13,935 nucleotides of DNA from Dehalococcoidia bacterium (GCA_030691805.1 JAUYDP010000352.1:1-13935), one strand, 5' to 3'. Positions 6,005 through 13,223 are shown, counted from the stretch's first letter. Translations and numbers: made by a program. Notes: a model not told the origin generated them from the letters alone.

Positions 6005-6445
6005 CTATTTGGGCCAGATGCCGGTCATCCTGCCGATGACCACCGTCTCCCCCCGCTGGTTCACAGTGGTGGACTCGATAACCATCCACTTCCGGTCTTT
6101 GCGGACGAACTTCTCCGCCACCCTGGCCTTGGTGGTCAGGACGTCCCCCGGGCGCAACGGTGCAACGAACTGGAACTCCTGGCGGGCATGGATTGAGCCG
6201 GGAGGCATCTTGCCTTCCTTCTGAAAAAGGACCGAAGTCCGGCTGAAGATAGCCGCAGTTGTAGGGGGCGCGACCGGCCAGCCCACGGCGGCATCTAGAG
6301 CGGCGGTCTGGTCCTGGTAGATGGAGCTATCATCCTCCACAGCTTGAAGGTACTTCTTAACAGCTTCCTCAGTTAGGTTAAGGACGGGGGGATCGAATTC
6401 CCGTCCAACTTCTATTTCGTCGTAGACCAACTCTTTTTCGGACAT
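6005..6445 (-). CDS. MaoC-like protein with FAS1-like dehydratase domain, probably non-catalytic subunit
   Basis: This 146-residue hot-dog-fold protein resembles the FAS1-like dehydratase/HadA-type N-terminal half of MaoC proteins. Seen: EIEVGREFDPPVLNLTEEAVKKYLQAV, a long segment QDQTAALDAAVGWPVAPPTTAAIF, and the family-typical QEFQFVAPLRPGDVL at 89-102. At the place where the catalytic partner has GDFNPLH it reads VEDDSSIY, without the Asn-Pro-x-His, so it probably lacks the active-site His. I infer that it forms the substrate-binding half of a heterodimer with the downstream hydratase. I chose the ATG at 6445, preceded by AAGGGGG; a start at 6475 would overlap the SDR gene by 20 bases and add ten residues unlike the family. 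The gene begins 10 bases after the SDR stop, so translation is likely coupled. Confidence 0.8.
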   Translation of the reverse strand: MSEKELVYDEIEVGREFDPPVLNLTEEAVKKYLQAVEDDSSIYQDQTAALDAAVGWPVAPPTTAAIFSRTSVLFQKEGKMPPGSIHARQEFQFVAPLRPGDVLTTKARVAEKFVRKDRKWMVIESTTVNQRGETVVIGRMTGIWPK

Positions 6446-6455
6446 AGATTCCCCC

Positions 6456-7202
6456 TTACATGGTAAGTCCGCCATCTACACACAGGACTTGTCCGGTGAT
6501 ATAGCTGGCCTCGTCGGACGCCAGGAAGACGAAGGCTGGGGCTATCTCCTCGGGCTCGGCCCAGCGGCGCAGCGGGATTTGCTCAAGGTATACCTGGCCC
6601 AGCTTGGGATCAGTGCGGATCTTCTCGGTCATTCTTGTGGCGGCGCCGGGGGATATGGCGTTCACGTTGATATTATAGCGGGCCAACTCCTTAGCTGCCG
6701 ACTTGGTAAAGCCCAACATGCCGCCCTTAGCTGAGCCGTAGTTTATCTGCCCGATGGTGCCCTGGATACCGGCTCGGGACACCACGTTTATCACCTTTCC
6801 GTACTTACGCTCGATCATATGGGTTGAAACTGCCTGGGTGCAGTTAAAGGTGCCCTTGAGGTGGGTATTTAATACCGCATCCCACTGATCTTCGGTCATT
6901 TTCTGCAACATATTTAACCGCAGGATCCCGGCGTTGTTGACCAGGATGTCAACCTGGCCGAATTCCTTAATAGTGGTTTCTACCGTCTTCTTGACGGACT
7001 CTCGGTTGGTAACATCTGTGGGGACGGCTATAGCTAATCCGCCCCTGGACTTGATTTCGTTGACTACTTCTTCGGCAGGCTCAAGGTCAAGCTCCGCTAT
7101 CGTGACCTTGGCCCCTTCACTGGCGAAGGCCATGGCAACCGCCCGTCCGATGCCCCTGCCCGAGCCAGTGACGATAGCAACTTTCCCATCCAATCTACCC
7201 AT
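6456..7202 (-). CDS. Short-chain dehydrogenase/reductase, FabG-like 3-hydroxyacyl-CoA/3-oxoacyl dehydrogenase
   Basis: This 248-residue classical SDR is of the length expected for FabG. Seen: cofactor motif TGSGRGIG at 12-19, NNAG at 89-92, Asn112, and the catalytic Ser142, Tyr155 and Lys159 (INYGSAKGG). ISPGAATRM follows the active site, and the C-terminal end reads SYITGQVLCVDGG. An acidic residue after the second strand (AELDLE, Asp39) favours NAD over NADP, which fits oxidation of a 3-hydroxyacyl-CoA in a degradative direction; this is inference. It is the first gene of the minus-strand cluster, about 80 bases below a near-consensus promoter, with AAGGAG seven bases before the ATG. Hydratase subunits follow directly, so it probably oxidises their product to the keto acid used by the thiolase. 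A role in reductive synthesis cannot be excluded. Confidence 0.9.
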   Translation of the reverse strand: MGRLDGKVAIVTGSGRGIGRAVAMAFASEGAKVTIAELDLEPAEEVVNEIKSRGGLAIAVPTDVTNRESVKKTVETTIKEFGQVDILVNNAGILRLNMLQKMTEDQWDAVLNTHLKGTFNCTQAVSTHMIERKYGKVINVVSRAGIQGTIGQINYGSAKGGMLGFTKSAAKELARYNINVNAISPGAATRMTEKIRTDPKLGQVYLEQIPLRRWAEPEEIAPAFVFLASDEASYITGQVLCVDGGLTM

Positions 7203-7235
7203 GGCGCTCTCCTTTTATGGTGTATCTGTATGGAA

Positions 7236-7252
7236 TCGGCGATTGGCGCCGA
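7236..7252. promoter_or_regulatory. Inverted repeat in the SDR leader
   Basis: TCGGCG at 7236-7241 and CGCCGA at 7247-7252 are exact inverted arms with a 5-base spacer, within the transcribed leader of the SDR gene. Either a short RNA hairpin or a protein site. Confidence 0.35.
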
Positions 7253-7263
7253 AAGAGTTCTAA

Positions 7264-7273
7264 ACCGGCCGGT
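7264..7273. promoter_or_regulatory. Perfect 10-bp palindrome ACCGGCCGGT just downstream of the SDR promoter
   Basis: The palindrome would lie about 10-20 bases after the predicted transcription start of the acyl-CoA cluster, a usual place for a repressor operator. No matching regulator gene of that type is next to it. Chance occurrence in GC-rich DNA is possible. Confidence 0.35.
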
Positions 7274-7290
7274 GCGTGCTGCCGTACGAA

Positions 7291-7319
7291 AGTATAGCAA
7301 TAGCCCGGTTAGGTGTCAA
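7291..7319 (-). promoter_or_regulatory. Near-consensus sigma-70-type promoter of the acyl-CoA gene cluster
   Basis: On the minus strand TTGACA (7314-7319, perfect) is followed by a 17-bp spacer and TATACT (7291-7296, five of six). The start would be near 7283, leaving a leader of about 80 bases to the SDR ATG. The promoter faces away from metG, whose regulatory DNA it shares. Confidence 0.75.
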
Positions 7320-7353
7320 GGCGAATATCCTCTTATTCTTTTCCCCGCTCTTG

Positions 7354-7362
7354 TGATAGAAT
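7354..7362 (+). promoter_or_regulatory. Possible extended -10 promoter for the metG operon
   Basis: TGATAGAAT has a TGn element and a five-of-six -10 (TAGAAT), about 30 bases above the predicted TTG start of metG. No good -35 is found at the usual distance. TTGTGA (7351-7356) with TAAATA (7374-7379), 17-bp spacer, is an alternative but would leave little leader. Confidence 0.4.
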
Positions 7363-7393
7363 AAGTCACTGGATAAATAATCTGGAGTCGCTC

Positions 7394-9079
7394 TTGGAGA
7401 AGGTCCTCATCGGGGTGGCCTGGCCTTATGCCAACGGCCCCCTTCACCTGGGTCACCTGGCCGGCGCTTACCTTCCGGCCGATATCTTCGCTCGCTACCA
7501 TCGGATAAAGGGCAATCAGGTGCTTATGGTCTCCGGCAGCGACCAGCACGGCACCCCTATCACGGTGCGAGCCGAGCAGGAGGGGAAGACGCCTGCGGAG
7601 GTGGCTGCCTTCTATCACCAGGATTTCCTCCGTTCGTGGGAGAAGCTCGGAATCTCCTTTGATCTTTTCACTACCACGGAGACCGCGAACCATGCCCAGG
7701 TTACACATGAAATCTTCCTCGCTCTTATGCAAAAGGGGTACATTTACCGGAATATGATGGAATCCCCTTTCTGCTCCAGATGCCAGAGGTACCTTCCAGA
7801 CCGGTACGTGGAGGGGACCTGCCCCAACTGCGGCTTTCAAAACGCACGGGGAGACCAATGTGACGAATGCGGCAAGCCCTTGAACCCTACAGACTTGTTG
7901 GACCTTCGTTGCAAGATCTGCGGCGCTACACCGCAGATTCGGGAGACGGAGCACTTCTTTCTCCGGCTAACGGCCTTTACGGAAGAGCTGCTGGCCTGGG
8001 TGCGGAGGCAGACACACTGGAAGCCCAATGTCCTGAATTTCACCTTGCGTTTCCTTGAGGATGGGCTAAAAGACCGCGCCATTACCAGGGACATCGAATG
8101 GGGGATAAACATACCAGTCCCAGGCTTTGAGCGAAAGCGTATCTATGTGTGGTTTGAGGCGGTCATCGGTTACCTTTCTGCCAGCAAGGAGTGGTCGCAG
8201 ATGACCGGCCAACCGGACAAATGGAAGGAGTTTTGGGAAGACCCCCAGGCCAGGACCTATTACTTCATCGGAAAAGATAACATCCCTTTCCATACTATGA
8301 TCTGGCCGGCCATGTTAATGGGTTACGGAGGTTTTAACCTCCCGTATGATGTTCCCGCAAATGAATTCTTGACACTACAGGGCCGCCAGTTTTCCACGAG
8401 CCGGAACTGGGCCGTCTGGCTACCCGATTATCTGGAGCGATATGATCCGGACCCTCTGCGCTACTTTCTCTCCATAAATATGCCGGAGCGGGCCGATACT
8501 GACTTTTCCTGGGAGGAGTTCGTCCGGCGTAACAACGACGAGTTGGTGGCTACCTATGGTAACCTGGCTCACCGGGCCCTGACTTTTACCTACCGCCATT
8601 TCGATGGACGAGTGCCGGAGGCCCAACAGGACGAACGAGACCGCGCCCTGCTGTCCAAGGGACAGGCATCGCTGGACCGGGTTGATTCTCTTCTTGGGCA
8701 ATGCCGCTTCCGTGAATCAATTTTGGAGATCATGTCCCTCGCCCAAGAAGCCAACCGGTATCTGGAGGAGAAGTCTCCGTGGAAAGCGATTGCTAACGAC
8801 CGGGCATCTGCGGCCGGGGCAATGCTTACGGCGCTTACCCTTATTGACGGCCTTAAGACCATGCTGTATCCTTTTCTTCCATTCAGTTGCCAGACGCTAC
8901 ATCGGCTATTGGGCTATCAGGGAAGAATCGAAGATGCCGGCTGGGGCTTTGGCCGGCTTCGACCGGGCCAGAAGCTGGAAAAGCCCGTAGCCTTATTCAT
9001 AAAGCTGGACGATACAGCAGTTGAGCAGGAAAAGGCCCGTCTGAGCGAGGCCGCCCCTGTTGGGGGCAAGGCGGCGTGA
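7394..9079 (+). CDS. metG: Methionyl-tRNA synthetase
   Basis: This 561-residue enzyme charges tRNA-Met with methionine in the cytoplasm. Seen: HIGH-type signature PYANGPLHLGHLAGAY with HLGH at 18-21, then a zinc-binding connective insertion with four Cys pairs (Cys127/130, 143/146, 156/159, 173/176). The KDNIPFHTMIWPAML core follows, and a KMSKS-type loop at 332-338 reads QFSTSRN. The first Lys of the loop is replaced by Gln and the catalytic second Lys position is Thr, a variation of the KFSTSR form. The anticodon-binding domain follows. There is no C-terminal EMAPII/Trbp111-like tRNA-binding domain, so it is shorter than the E. coli enzyme. I chose TTG at 7394, six bases after TGGAG; the upstream GTG at 7313 would add 27 residues and lies in the divergent promoter. 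Its stop overlaps the tatD start in GTGA. Confidence 0.95.
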   Translation: MEKVLIGVAWPYANGPLHLGHLAGAYLPADIFARYHRIKGNQVLMVSGSDQHGTPITVRAEQEGKTPAEVAAFYHQDFLRSWEKLGISFDLFTTTETANHAQVTHEIFLALMQKGYIYRNMMESPFCSRCQRYLPDRYVEGTCPNCGFQNARGDQCDECGKPLNPTDLLDLRCKICGATPQIRETEHFFLRLTAFTEELLAWVRRQTHWKPNVLNFTLRFLEDGLKDRAITRDIEWGINIPVPGFERKRIYVWFEAVIGYLSASKEWSQMTGQPDKWKEFWEDPQARTYYFIGKDNIPFHTMIWPAMLMGYGGFNLPYDVPANEFLTLQGRQFSTSRNWAVWLPDYLERYDPDPLRYFLSINMPERADTDFSWEEFVRRNNDELVATYGNLAHRALTFTYRHFDGRVPEAQQDERDRALLSKGQASLDRVDSLLGQCRFRESILEIMSLAQEANRYLEEKSPWKAIANDRASAAGAMLTALTLIDGLKTMLYPFLPFSCQTLHRLLGYQGRIEDAGWGFGRLRPGQKLEKPVALFIKLDDTAVEQEKARLSEAAPVGGKAA

Positions 9080-9924
9080 TCGTAGATACCCACGCTCACC
9101 TATATGATCCCGGTTTTGACAGAGATCGCGATGAGGTAATCCGTCGGGCGCTCCGAGAGGGTGTCGGCGCAATTATTGCGGTGGGGACGGACCTGGATTC
9201 CAGTAGGGTTTCGGTTGAACTGGCACAGGCCTACCCATGGGTCTATGCAGCAGTGGGGTTCCATCCCCACGATGCATCCCGCCTGACTCCGGAGGCTTTG
9301 GATGAGATTGCCAGTCTGGCGGCGCATCCCAAGGTGGTTGCCATTGGTGAGATTGGCCTGGACTATTACCGAAAACTTTCACCTAAGGAAGCCCAGGGAA
9401 GGGCGCTGGAGGCCCAGTTGGAACTGGCATCCTCCTTAGAGTTACCGGTAATAGTGCATTGCAGGGACGCCCACGCAGAGACCCTGGCAATTCTAAGGCT
9501 ATGGGCAGGCCGCCGGTCACTGAAAACGGGGGGGTATATTGGGGTTATGCATTGCTTCAGCGGCGACGAGCGAGAGGGGATGGAATTGATAGGGCTGGGT
9601 TTCATGATCTCCTTTGCCGGACCCGTCACCTTTCCCAGGACCCAGAGACCCAAGCTCGTCGCCATGAAATTGCCTATGACCGAGTTGCTGGTTGAAACAG
9701 ATTGCCCGTACTTAACCCCGTCCGAAAATTACGGGCAGCGAAACGAGCCGGCCTTTGTTTGGGCCGTTGCTCGGGGACTCGCGGAGGCGAGGGAAATCCC
9801 CTTACAGGAGATGGCCTCCATTACTAACAGGAACGCCCAAAAGCTCTTTGGGCTATCCCTTATCAGGAAGGAAGATATTGGAGACCCCTTCCCTATTCCA
9901 GTCTATACAGGAAGATCTACCTGA
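9076..9924 (+). CDS. tatD: TatD-family metal-dependent hydrolase/DNase
   Basis: This 282-residue TIM-barrel amidohydrolase-superfamily protein is of the kind with 3'-5' exonuclease/DNase activity, acting in the cytoplasm, possibly in DNA repair or quality control. The metal ligands are all visible: HAH (His6, His8) in IVDTHAHL, Glu92 in GEIGLDYY, His128 in IVHCRDAH, His159 in MHCFSG and Asp209 in ETDCPYLTP. RNEP follows the last strand. The GTG start overlaps the metG stop by four bases (GTGA), implying translational coupling. The conserved domain ends at about residue 262 (NAQKLFGL); about 20 further residues overlap the next gene and look non-conserved. The metG-tatD linkage is common in bacteria. 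Confidence 0.92.
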   Translation: MIVDTHAHLYDPGFDRDRDEVIRRALREGVGAIIAVGTDLDSSRVSVELAQAYPWVYAAVGFHPHDASRLTPEALDEIASLAAHPKVVAIGEIGLDYYRKLSPKEAQGRALEAQLELASSLELPVIVHCRDAHAETLAILRLWAGRRSLKTGGYIGVMHCFSGDEREGMELIGLGFMISFAGPVTFPRTQRPKLVAMKLPMTELLVETDCPYLTPSENYGQRNEPAFVWAVARGLAEAREIPLQEMASITNRNAQKLFGLSLIRKEDIGDPFPIPVYTGRST

Positions 9925-10843
9925 GGTAGAGCGGTTCATACAGACGCTGGCCGGGGTGGATTCACCCTGGCTCGCTGAGTTATTAACCTATATACTCCGT
10001 CCGGGGGGCAAGCGCCTGAGACCGGCCCTAACCCTTTTGGCCGGGAAGTTCTATAATTATGATCAGGAGCGCCTCTTGACCATGGCGGCGGCTGTGGAGT
10101 TGCTTCACACTGCTACTCTGTTACACGACGATACAATTGACAGAGCGGACGTGCGGCGTGGTGTATCCACCGTGAATGCCCGTTGGGATGGTAGCGTGGC
10201 CGTGCTGGCGGGGGACTATCTTTTCGCTCAGTCCGCAGTGCTTGCGGCTTCAACCGGCAACATGAGGGTGGTCCAGCTTTTCGCCCGTACCCTTATGACC
10301 ATAGTGGATGGCGAGATGCGGCAGCAAAAAAGCGCCTTTGACTGGAACCAGACCAGGGAAGAATACTTCGGGAGGATCTCTCGTAAAACTGCCTCGCTCT
10401 TTTCTATGGCCACAGAATCCGGGGCGGTGCTTAGCGGCGCGCCGGAGGCATCTATCCAAGCTCTCATTTCGTACGGGTACAACCTGGGAATGGCGTTTCA
10501 GATCATAGACGATATCCTCGATTTCATGGGAGAGGAACAAGAGATGGGGAAGCCCGTAGGCAGTGACCTGCTGCAAGGTACTGTTACTCTTCCTGCTCTA
10601 GTCTTCATGGAGCTAAATCCTGGGGACGATTCGGTCCGGTGTATGATGGAAAACCCAGGTGACAACGGCCATGCTGCCAGGGTAATTCAAGCCATAAGGA
10701 CTTCGGCGGCAATTCCACAGGCGTATAAGGTGGCCGGCAACTTCTGCCAGAAGGCATGCAGCGGCCTGGCATCACTCCCCTCCATGGGGCCTGTGGAATC
10801 ACTCCGGAATCTAGCTGACTACACAGTCAAGCGAAGCTACTAA
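9878..10843 (+). CDS. Polyprenyl diphosphate synthase (trans-isoprenyl chain elongation)
   Basis: This 321-residue all-helical synthase adds isopentenyl units to an allylic diphosphate, probably for the quinone side chain. Seen: GGKRLRP at 43-49, first Asp-rich motif LLHDDTIDRADVRRG with Asp84, 85 and 88, second motif IIDDILDF with Asp211, 212 and 215, and the GSDLLQGTVTLPAL segment at 228-241. In that segment the usual Lys of GKxTLP is Thr235, an oddity. The residue five before the first DDxxD is a small Ala79, which in this family goes with long-chain products; the length (C40-C50) is inference. I chose TTG at 9878 with AAGGA five bases before it; the start overlaps tatD by 47 bases. A longer frame from 9755 is coded entirely inside tatD and not family-like. 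An IspB or HepT-type name would fit. Confidence 0.88.
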   Translation: METPSLFQSIQEDLPEVERFIQTLAGVDSPWLAELLTYILRPGGKRLRPALTLLAGKFYNYDQERLLTMAAAVELLHTATLLHDDTIDRADVRRGVSTVNARWDGSVAVLAGDYLFAQSAVLAASTGNMRVVQLFARTLMTIVDGEMRQQKSAFDWNQTREEYFGRISRKTASLFSMATESGAVLSGAPEASIQALISYGYNLGMAFQIIDDILDFMGEEQEMGKPVGSDLLQGTVTLPALVFMELNPGDDSVRCMMENPGDNGHAARVIQAIRTSAAIPQAYKVAGNFCQKACSGLASLPSMGPVESLRNLADYTVKRSY

Positions 10844-10872
10844 CCTCGGCAATACCCGGAGGGTAGAGGATC

Positions 10873-11790
10873 GTGCTTAACGTCTACCAACTTAGTGTCT
10901 TTCTGACCGTAGCGAATTGTGGCAGCTTCCTCGCGGCCGGCCGGGAGCTTCATCTAACCGGCCCGGCAGTTCGTCAGCAAGTCAAGGGCCTGGAAAAACA
11001 GCTTGGCCTCAGCCTCTTCCAGCGTAAGGGACGGCGCATGGATCTGACTGAAGCTGGGCGGGCGTTGATGTCCGCGGCCACACAACTGGTCGAGATGGCG
11101 CACCGGACTGAGGAGTCTATCTTGCGCCAACGGGACCCAAACACTGGGCGCCTGGTGATTGGCTGCGGCACCGCCGCCGGGGAGCATATCCTACCGAAAT
11201 TACTAGCGTCCTTCAAGCGGGAGTACCCTAGCGCTGGAGTAAAGGTACGCCAGGGTGATAGCGTCTCTATTCTGGCCGGAGTCAGAGACATGGAGGTGGA
11301 CTTCGGTCTTTTAGGACTCCGGCCTAGGGAGAAAGGGATCCAGAGCCGCAAGCTCTTAGAAGACCGTATGGTTTTAATTGTGCCCCCGAAACATCCTTGG
11401 GTCAGGAGGGGGATAGTGGAACTGGAAGACCTAAAGAGTGCCACGCTAATCGTCCGGCAGGATGGGTCAGGGGTTAACCGGGCGGCGGAGGAGGTCCTGG
11501 AGAAGAAGGGCGTATCCTGGGAGGACCTCCGTATCTTGATGGAGGTAGAGGGCACGGGTTTGGTAGAACAGGCGGTAGGGGCCGGGCTGGGCGTTGCCCT
11601 GGTATCCCGACTGGCGGCCCGGAGGTTTGGGACTATCGTAAGGACCGTGGAGCTTCATGGCCTTTCTTTGAACTGCGAGGTCCATCTTGTCAGGAACATA
11701 CACCGAGCGGCCGGCCAACTCAGCTTGAAGTTCTGGGAATTCATTCAGAAGCCCGAAGTCCAGCAGATGATTGCGGAGGAAGTATCCTAG
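10873..11790 (+). CDS. LysR-family transcriptional regulator
   Basis: This 305-residue protein has the standard LysR layout: an N-terminal winged helix-turn-helix at about 3-62 (LSVFLTVANCGSFLAAGRELHLTGPAVRQQVKGLEKQLGLSLFQRKGRR, broken by the usual recognition helix), a linker helix, and a periplasmic-binding-like effector domain from about 92 (GRLVIGCGTAAGEHILPKLL...). The effector domain keeps the GAGLGVALVSR turn near its end. The GTG at 10873 lies eight bases after GGAGGG, and the gap to the upstream synthase stop is 29 bases, so it is co-transcribed. LysR proteins usually regulate a divergent neighbour; here the gene sits inside an operon and no divergent partner is adjacent, so its target is unclear. 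The effector type (CbbR/CysB-like) cannot be told. Confidence 0.92.
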   Translation: MLNVYQLSVFLTVANCGSFLAAGRELHLTGPAVRQQVKGLEKQLGLSLFQRKGRRMDLTEAGRALMSAATQLVEMAHRTEESILRQRDPNTGRLVIGCGTAAGEHILPKLLASFKREYPSAGVKVRQGDSVSILAGVRDMEVDFGLLGLRPREKGIQSRKLLEDRMVLIVPPKHPWVRRGIVELEDLKSATLIVRQDGSGVNRAAEEVLEKKGVSWEDLRILMEVEGTGLVEQAVGAGLGVALVSRLAARRFGTIVRTVELHGLSLNCEVHLVRNIHRAAGQLSLKFWEFIQKPEVQQMIAEEVS

Positions 11791-11828
11791 GGTTGAGTCC
11801 CGGGCGGCCTCTTCCGGAGTCCAATATC

Positions 11829-12914
11829 TTGAGCGCTCCTCTAGAGGTAAGGCGACTGGGGCCAGGCGACCGGGAAGAATGGAACCATGCGGTGGCAGGC
11901 CTACCAACAGGTCATGTCCTCCAGAGCTACGAATGGGGAGAGCTGAAAGAGGGTATGGGCTGGCGCTCCCACCGGCTTCTAAAGGAGTCAATGGGGACTC
12001 CCATGGGCGCTGCACTTGTCCTCTACAAGCGGCTACCGCTGCCAGGCCTAAGCATAATGTACGTGCCTAAAGGGCCGTGCTTCCACCCAGATGACGTAGA
12101 AACCTTGCGCGCGTTGCTGCGCGCGCTCAAAAACCTGGCCCATTCAGAGGGCGCTCTCTTCCTTAAGATAGACCCAGACCTCACAGAGGAAGATTCCCGG
12201 GCCTTGGGCGTGCTGGAGCAGGAGGGGTTCTCTCCGTCTTTGGAGCAGATACAGCTTCGAAATACTATGGTTGTTGACCTACGCCCCTCAGAAAAAGACC
12301 TACTGGCCCGCATGAACCAGTCAACGCGGCGAAATATCAATCTGGCCCAACGACACGGAGTGGAGGTAGTCACAGGTAACCAGACAGACCTGCGCCAATT
12401 CTATGAACTCTATCAGGAGACAGCCCGGAGGGACGGCTTCATCCTGCGTTCTTATGATTATTACCAGCGTCTATGGGGCGGTTTTTTAGCACAAGGGATG
12501 GCCTGCGCATTCTTGGCGCGCCGGCAGGAACAGGTTCTGGCGGGTTGTCTGGTGTTGCTGCTGGGGAAGAAGGCATGGTACATCCTGGGGGCTTCTCGCA
12601 GTGATATGCGGGAAGTGCGTCCCAATCAACTACTCCAGTGGGAGGCCATGCGGTGGGTTAAGATTTCTGGAGCAGAGAGCTACGACATGTGGGGATTACC
12701 CGAGGTGTTGCAAGCTGGCCAGCCTATGTGGGGCCTTTACCAGTTCAAGCGTGGTTTCGGGGGAGAAGTGCGCCGCTGGATTGGGGCTTATGACTACATT
12801 GCCCGTCCCAACTGGACCCGGGTCTGGCGGAGAGCCTTTCCCCTGTACCTCCGGCTGAGGGGCGGATTGGCGAATCCCCTGGGGGCCGAGGCTGCGGCGG
12901 CTGGCGATGCCTGA
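11829..12914 (+). CDS. FemAB-family aminoacyl/peptidoglycan-bridge-type transferase
   Basis: This 361-residue protein has two GNAT-like folds in the FemX/FemAB order. Seen: HVLQSYEWGELKEGMGW near the N-terminus, MNQSTRRNINLAQRHGVEV in the middle, FYELYQETARRDGF, and GLYQFKRGFGGEVRRWIG towards the C-terminal end, all family-typical. Family members transfer an amino acid from aminoacyl-tRNA to lipid II or another acceptor in the cytoplasm; which acceptor applies here is unknown. I chose TTG at 11829, nine bases after CCGGAG. A TTG at 11793 would add 12 residues but has its GGAGGA 12 bases away. The LysR stop lies 38 bases upstream, so it probably closes the same operon, and the strong hairpin 30 bases past its stop ends transcription. 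Metabolic link with neighbours is weak; MetRS and FemAB both use aminoacyl-tRNA. Confidence 0.85.
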   Translation: MSAPLEVRRLGPGDREEWNHAVAGLPTGHVLQSYEWGELKEGMGWRSHRLLKESMGTPMGAALVLYKRLPLPGLSIMYVPKGPCFHPDDVETLRALLRALKNLAHSEGALFLKIDPDLTEEDSRALGVLEQEGFSPSLEQIQLRNTMVVDLRPSEKDLLARMNQSTRRNINLAQRHGVEVVTGNQTDLRQFYELYQETARRDGFILRSYDYYQRLWGGFLAQGMACAFLARRQEQVLAGCLVLLLGKKAWYILGASRSDMREVRPNQLLQWEAMRWVKISGAESYDMWGLPEVLQAGQPMWGLYQFKRGFGGEVRRWIGAYDYIARPNWTRVWRRAFPLYLRLRGGLANPLGAEAAAAGDA

Positions 12915-12943
12915 TCCGGGCGCGACCTGGCCTTCGAAAAGCC

Positions 12944-12970
12944 AATGGGGCGCACCCGGTGCGCCCCATT
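12944..12970. terminator. Bidirectional terminator hairpin between convergent genes
   Basis: AATGGGGCGCAC (12944-12955) and GTGCGCCCCATT (12959-12970) are perfectly complementary with a CCG loop: a 12-bp stem with A-T ends. On the minus strand GGCTTTTCG follows, a short T-run; on the plus strand no clear T-run follows. It lies 30 bases past the FemAB-like stop and about 30 bases past the NifU-like stop on the other strand, so it probably serves both. Confidence 0.8.
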
Positions 12971-13001
12971 CACCGATCTTCCTGGCTATCTCGCTACTGA
13001 A

Positions 13002-13223
13002 TCAGACAGCGACTACGCTCTTGATCTCGGGAATCTCCCTCTTCAGGGCTCGCTCGATACCCATCTGAAGGGTCATCTGGGACATAGGACACCCACCGCA
13101 GGCGCCAGTCAGTCTTACTTTAGCTATCCCGTCTTCGCTGACGTCAACCAACTCCACATCGCCACCGTCAGCGTTGAGGGCAGGACGGATAGTGTCGAGG
13201 GCTTTCTCTACCTTCTCTCGCAT
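13002..13223 (-). CDS. NifU-like Fe-S cluster scaffold (C-terminal domain only)
   Basis: This 73-residue stand-alone NifU C-terminal (Nfu) domain assembles or carries a 4Fe-4S cluster for delivery to apo-proteins in the cytoplasm. The motif CGGCPMSQMTLQMGIE is present with Cys42 and Cys45, preceded by RPALNADGGDVELVDV, the signature of the family. The length fits an isolated domain; IscU-like and ferredoxin-like parts of full NifU are absent. The ATG at 13223 has GGAG 11 bases upstream and AAGGAA closer; no alternative start is better. It lies 110 bases downstream of the Cys-rich zinc-ribbon gene, so the two may be co-transcribed, but the gap is larger than in the rest of the window. The 110-base gap shows no other gene. 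Confidence 0.93.
   Translation of the reverse strand: MREKVEKALDTIRPALNADGGDVELVDVSEDGIAKVRLTGACGGCPMSQMTLQMGIERALKREIPEIKSVVAV

Noticed and set aside
6446..6475. Earlier ATG of the MaoC-like gene
   Set aside because: It would overlap the SDR gene; AAGGGGG sits directly before the ATG at 6445.
7313..7393. 27-residue N-terminal extension of MetRS from GTG
   Set aside because: The GTG is inside the divergent promoter region and the extension is unlike MetRS; TTG at 7394 puts the HIGH motif at the usual distance.
9755..9877. N-terminal extension of the polyprenyl synthase
   Set aside because: It is a shadow frame within the conserved part of tatD; TTG at 9878 has a good ribosome binding site and gives the usual family length.
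11793..11828. Earlier TTG start of the FemAB-like gene
   Set aside because: The ribosome binding site is too far from it; TTG at 11829 has CCGGAG at nine bases. Not fully excluded.
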